DNA of 8,100 nucleotides from Actinomycetota bacterium (GTDB taxonomy: Bacteria > Actinomycetota > Actinomycetes > S36-B12): contig RGQW01000074.1 of assembly GCA_010029945.1 (NCBI GenBank), forward strand, positions 1 to 8,100, given 5' to 3'. Every line of letters begins with the position of its first letter. Positions within the stretch are counted from its first letter, which is position 1. Under the pieces are notes generated by a model. It did no database searches. It was given only the letters and a program-made list of their open reading frames with translations, and had not been told where the DNA came from. The position numbers and the translations under genes are program-made. Below are positions 5,575 through 8,100 of this stretch, piece by piece.

Positions 5575-6447
5575 ATGACCGAGGCCGAGGGTGCCGGTGG
5601 AGTCCGCGACCTGATCACCCAACTGCGGGCAGAGGACTACATCGCCGATCGAGGGCTCGCCACGTCGCTGTTCCTCGCCCTTCAATTGGGTAAGCCGCTG
5701 CTTCTCGAGGGTGAAGTGGGAGTCGGCAAGACAGAGTTGGCGCGCACCGTGGCGCGGATGACCGGCCGCCAACTCATCCGACTCCAGTGCTACGAGGGCA
5801 TCGACATTCACCACGCCGTCTACGAGTGGGACTACGCCCGGCAGATGCTCTACGTTCGCTCGCTGGGTGACGCGGGGGCCCACAGCACTGAGGATGATTT
5901 GTTCGGGGAACGCTTCTTGATCGAGCGACCCCTCCTGCAGGCCGTTCGAGCGGGCGATTCATGTGTTCTGCTCATCGACGAGATCGACCGCGCGGACGAC
6001 GAGTTCGAAGCGTTCCTGCTCGAACTCCTCAGCGACTTCCAGGTCACCATCCCCGAAGTGGGCACCGTCGAAGCCGAGTCTCGGCCGATCGTCATCCTGA
6101 CCTCGAACCGCACCCGCGAACTGCACGACGCGTTGAAGCGCCGCTGCCTCTACACCTGGATCGGCTTCCCCGAACCCGACCGAGAGATCGACATCGTGCG
6201 CTCGAGGTTGCCCGGCGTCTCGGAAAGCCTCACCGCCCAGGTCGTCGCCGCGGTCAACCACCTTCGCGAAATGGACCTCGAGAAGTTGCCCGGGGTTGCG
6301 GAGACCATCGACTGGGCGCAGGGGCTCAACGCCGTCGGCGCCACGCACCTCGACGAGCAGTCCGCTCTCGAGACGCTCGGCACCGTCGTCAAAGATCGCG
6401 ACGATCTGGACTACACCACACGAAGCATTCAGGATGTCCTCTCCTGA
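5575..6447 (+). CDS. MoxR/CoxD-type AAA+ ATPase
   Basis: A 290-residue AAA+ ATPase of the MoxR group, most like the CoxD branch. MoxR proteins form ring-shaped ATPases that work with VWA-domain partners to remodel or mature target proteins. In CO-oxidising bacteria, CoxD is needed to build the metal centre of CO dehydrogenase. Visible motifs are Walker A GEVGVGKT (46-53), Walker B VLLIDEID (131-138), the family signature DEFEAFLLELLSDFQVTIPE (142-161), sensor 1 LTSNRT (175-180), ELHDALKRRC (182-191) with candidate arginine-finger residues R189/R190, and a lid region with ETIDWAQ (243-249). Length is typical. The ATG at 5575 has no clear Shine-Dalgarno and lies nine bases after the preceding stop, which suggests coupling to translation of the 82-residue gene. 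The 3' end overlaps the VWA gene by 14 bases. The nucleotide-binding core is intact. Confidence 0.94.
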   Translation: MTEAEGAGGVRDLITQLRAEDYIADRGLATSLFLALQLGKPLLLEGEVGVGKTELARTVARMTGRQLIRLQCYEGIDIHHAVYEWDYARQMLYVRSLGDAGAHSTEDDLFGERFLIERPLLQAVRAGDSCVLLIDEIDRADDEFEAFLLELLSDFQVTIPEVGTVEAESRPIVILTSNRTRELHDALKRRCLYTWIGFPEPDREIDIVRSRLPGVSESLTAQVVAAVNHLREMDLEKLPGVAETIDWAQGLNAVGATHLDEQSALETLGTVVKDRDDLDYTTRSIQDVLS

Positions 6448-7579
6448 CGCTCCCACCGAGAGTGTGGATGAACTTCTCATTGGCTTCGGCCAAGCTCTCC
6501 GGGACGCCACGATCACGGTCGGGACCGACGACGTCCTCACCTTCACCACGGCGGTTGCCGCACTCGACGTAACAGATCTTCTCGATGTCTACTGGAGCGG
6601 CCGCGCCACACTGGTCCGGCGCCGCGAACAGGTGCCGATCTACAACGAGGTATTCCAGCGGTATTTCTTGGCTTTCCACCCCGAGGCGGAAGAAGCCCTG
6701 AAAAAGACGATGAAGTCTTCGTCGACGGCCGGGGCCACTCTCGAGATTCCCAACACCGAGGAGGGCCTCCCCGGAGAGTTGAGCCCGGACGAAGTCAAGT
6801 TGGGATACGTCGCGAGCACGTCGGACATTTACCGGCACAAGGCGTTCGCCGACTGCTCGGACGCCGAGATGCGGCAACTTCGTCGACTCATGTCGAGGAT
6901 GCGGGTGACTCCTCCGAAGAAGAAGACCCACCGCACAACGTCCACCCGCCGCCGATCCACTCTCGACATGCGTCGAATGGCTCGCGATTCGATGCGTCAT
7001 TTGGGAGAACCGAAAGAGCTTCACTACAAGACCAGGAAACACAAGTTGCGTCCTCTTGTGTTGATCCTCGACGTCTCCGGGTCGATGGCGGACTATTCGC
7101 GCAACCTGCTGCAGTTCGCCTATTCCGCCCGACGCGTCAACGCGAAGGTCGACGTCTTCTGCTTCGGGACACGTCTCACGCGAATCACCAAAGCACTCGA
7201 CCGCCGGGATCCCGACGAGGCTATGCGACTCGCGGGAGAAGCGGTCCTGGACTGGGATGGTGGAACGAGAATCGGTGAGTCGATCAAGAGCTTCACCCGC
7301 GAGGCTCGGCGGGCTCGACTCGGCCGCGGAGCGATCGTGGTGGTGTGCTCCGATGGTCTAGATCGCGGGGACCCGCAGGACCTGGCCGAGGCGATGGAGA
7401 GCCTGTCGCGGATTGCTCATCGAGTCCTATGGGTGAACCCCCACAAAGCCGACGATCAGGAATGGGTGCCGGCGGCTATGGGGATGATCATCGCCGACCC
7501 CTACATCGACGAGGTGCACTCCGGGCACAACCTCGCTAGCCTCGAACGGCTGGCTAACCGACTATCGAAGGTGGGATGA
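6434..7579 (+). CDS. CoxE-like VWA-domain protein, partner of the MoxR ATPase
   Basis: A 381-residue protein of the CoxE group, known as the adaptor that works with a CoxD/MoxR ATPase. The N-terminal part (about 1-150) is mainly helical. A very basic stretch, PKKKTHRTTSTRRRS (161-175), leads into the conserved LDMRRMARDSMRHLG segment (177-191). The VWA domain (about 206-380) has a complete metal-ion-dependent adhesion site: D-x-S-G-S at 213-217 (DVSGS), T278 in GGTRIG (276-281) and D307 in CSDGLDRGDP (305-314). VFCFGTRLTRIT (241-252) and HRVLWVNP (329-336) are further CoxE hallmarks. No signal peptide or membrane segment is seen, so it should be cytoplasmic. The ATG at 6434 overlaps the MoxR gene by 14 bases. 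GTG at 6464 (codon 11), preceded by GAGAG, is a shorter alternative. The longer open frame back to 6296 only mirrors MoxR coding sequence. Confidence 0.93.
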   Translation: MSSPDAPTESVDELLIGFGQALRDATITVGTDDVLTFTTAVAALDVTDLLDVYWSGRATLVRRREQVPIYNEVFQRYFLAFHPEAEEALKKTMKSSSTAGATLEIPNTEEGLPGELSPDEVKLGYVASTSDIYRHKAFADCSDAEMRQLRRLMSRMRVTPPKKKTHRTTSTRRRSTLDMRRMARDSMRHLGEPKELHYKTRKHKLRPLVLILDVSGSMADYSRNLLQFAYSARRVNAKVDVFCFGTRLTRITKALDRRDPDEAMRLAGEAVLDWDGGTRIGESIKSFTREARRARLGRGAIVVVCSDGLDRGDPQDLAEAMESLSRIAHRVLWVNPHKADDQEWVPAAMGMIIADPYIDEVHSGHNLASLERLANRLSKVG

Positions 7580-7580
7580 C

Positions 7581-7877
7581 GTGCGCTACAGCATCTCCTT
7601 GTATGCCGAGGGTGATCGAGAGGTCTCCTTGGAGGAAGTCGTCGAACTAGCCGACGCCGTTGCCACCCTCGAGGGAATCGCATCCGGTTACGGAACCATG
7701 GGCTACGGAGCCCAGATCGTCGTGGAAGCAGACAACTCCGACGCCGCCGTGGACGTGGCGCTTGAGAAGTTTGCGGCCGCCGTGGCGACGACGTCCCTCC
7801 CCACATGGCCCGTCGTGAAGGCCGAGTCGGTGAGTGAGGACGACGACTACGCCGAACTCGAGGATCAAATCCCGTGA
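7581..7877 (+). CDS. Small alpha/beta protein of unknown function
   Basis: A 98-residue protein read from a GTG start one base after the VWA stop. AAGGTGGGA (7568-7576) just upstream, inside the end of the VWA gene, serves as ribosome binding site. The residue pattern suggests beta-alpha-beta-alpha-beta: strand 2-9 (RYSISLYA), helix 16-30, strand about 43-50 (GAQIVVEA), helix 53-70 and strand 76-83, followed by an acidic tail (84-98, SVSEDDDYAELEDQIP from 83). A glycine-rich turn, SGYGTMGYG (35-43), sits in the middle. There are no cysteines, no signal peptide and no membrane helix. The TWPVVKAES segment (75-83) looks like one I associate with actinobacterial hypothetical proteins, but I know no function. 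The stop overlaps the next start, so the product is made together with its neighbours. A role with the MoxR-VWA pair is inferred only from operon position. Confidence 0.8.
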   Translation: MRYSISLYAEGDREVSLEEVVELADAVATLEGIASGYGTMGYGAQIVVEADNSDAAVDVALEKFAAAVATTSLPTWPVVKAESVSEDDDYAELEDQIP

Positions 7878-8100
7878 TCCGACTCGGCAGCCTGGCGGGC
7901 TACTCCTTCGAAGGTCCCCGCGCCCTGGCCGGCTGGACCCCACCGGCCAAGCCGGCCGTCTACGCGGTTCTCGCTAAGTCCAATCCCGACCGCCCGCAGG
8001 AATTCTCGGTGATCTTCGTCGGGCACTCGGACGACCTGACGACGGAAGGCTTTCCCTTCCGTCACGCCCGATCGAACGCGTGGATCAAGCGCGCCAGCGG
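7874..8100 (+). CDS. 5' part of a hypothetical protein with a possible divergent GIY-YIG-like fold (partial)
   Basis: The gene starts at GTG 7874 inside the stop of the previous gene (GTGA overlap, 7874-7877) and runs off the right edge after 75 full codons. Third positions stay G/C-rich throughout and no stop occurs. The visible part begins IRLGSLAGYSFEGPRALAGW (2-21). It then has a VYAVLAKS strand (29-36), about nine polar residues, and a SVIFVGHSDDL segment (45-55). The order AVY, then a hairpin, then FVG-x-S-x-x-L resembles the GIY...YIG core of the GIY-YIG nuclease fold. The catalytic arginine usually found shortly after YIG is not in place, although R63-H64 follow eight residues after L55. 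I treat this as a weak fold resemblance and not a nuclease call. It is the fifth gene of the MoxR operon in this window. Confidence 0.72.
   Translation, partial: MIRLGSLAGYSFEGPRALAGWTPPAKPAVYAVLAKSNPDRPQEFSVIFVGHSDDLTTEGFPFRHARSNAWIKRAS

Noticed and set aside
5158..5883. N-terminal extension of the minus-strand membrane protein by about 240 residues
   Set aside because: The extension is antisense to the 82-residue gene and the start of the MoxR gene. A Shine-Dalgarno and the first membrane helix both begin at 5157.
6296..6433. N-terminal extension of the VWA protein back to 6296
   Set aside because: The stretch is arginine/serine/proline-rich shadow translation of the MoxR gene. The CoxE-like sequence begins after ATG 6434.
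5959..7042. Minus-strand open frames of about 200 codons opposite MoxR and the VWA gene
   Set aside because: Both plus-strand genes have complete conserved motifs. The antisense translations show no domain and no plausible ribosome binding site.

Overview
The window looks like chromosomal DNA from a high-GC actinobacterium (Actinomycetota). The DNA is GC-rich with strongly GC-biased third codon positions. GTG starts are used. The UvrD/PcrA helicase carries the C-terminal Tudor-like tail typical of actinobacterial UvrD1/PcrA. The PIG-L deacetylase and CoxE-like proteins also look actinobacterial. The genus cannot be resolved from this window. Genes are tightly packed: the longest gene-free stretch is about 160 bases (5158-5316). 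No tRNA, rRNA, CRISPR array, insertion sequence or attachment site was seen.

Layout. Positions 1-71 hold the last 22 codons of a plus-strand gene whose tail resembles the end of malic enzyme. It converges on a minus-strand pair. The first gene of the pair (3927 to 2407) encodes a secreted protein with a LAS-type (M15/MepA-like) metallopeptidase domain, proline-rich linkers and two related beta-rich C-terminal modules. The second (2329 to 95) encodes the helicase PcrA/UvrD1. Across an 80-base divergent region that contains an 11-bp tandem repeat, a plus-strand PIG-L/LmbE-type zinc deacetylase (4008-4727) is read the other way. It converges on a small four-helix membrane protein (minus, 5157-4795), and a short tandem duplication lies between the two stop codons.

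From 5317 to the end of the window runs a compact plus-strand operon of five genes: an 82-residue acidic protein with two cysteines, a MoxR/CoxD-like AAA+ ATPase, a CoxE-like VWA protein, a 98-residue alpha/beta protein of unknown function, and the start of a protein with a possible divergent GIY-YIG-like fold. Junctions are +9, -14, +1 and -4 bases, so the genes are almost certainly co-transcribed and in part translationally coupled. The MoxR plus CoxE pair is known elsewhere as a chaperone module that matures metalloenzymes such as CO dehydrogenase. No client dehydrogenase is visible here, so the three small partners are the most interesting part of the window.

The helicase, deacetylase, MoxR and VWA calls are firm at family level. 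The peptidase substrate, the deacetylase substrate and the purpose of the MoxR operon cannot be read from the sequence.
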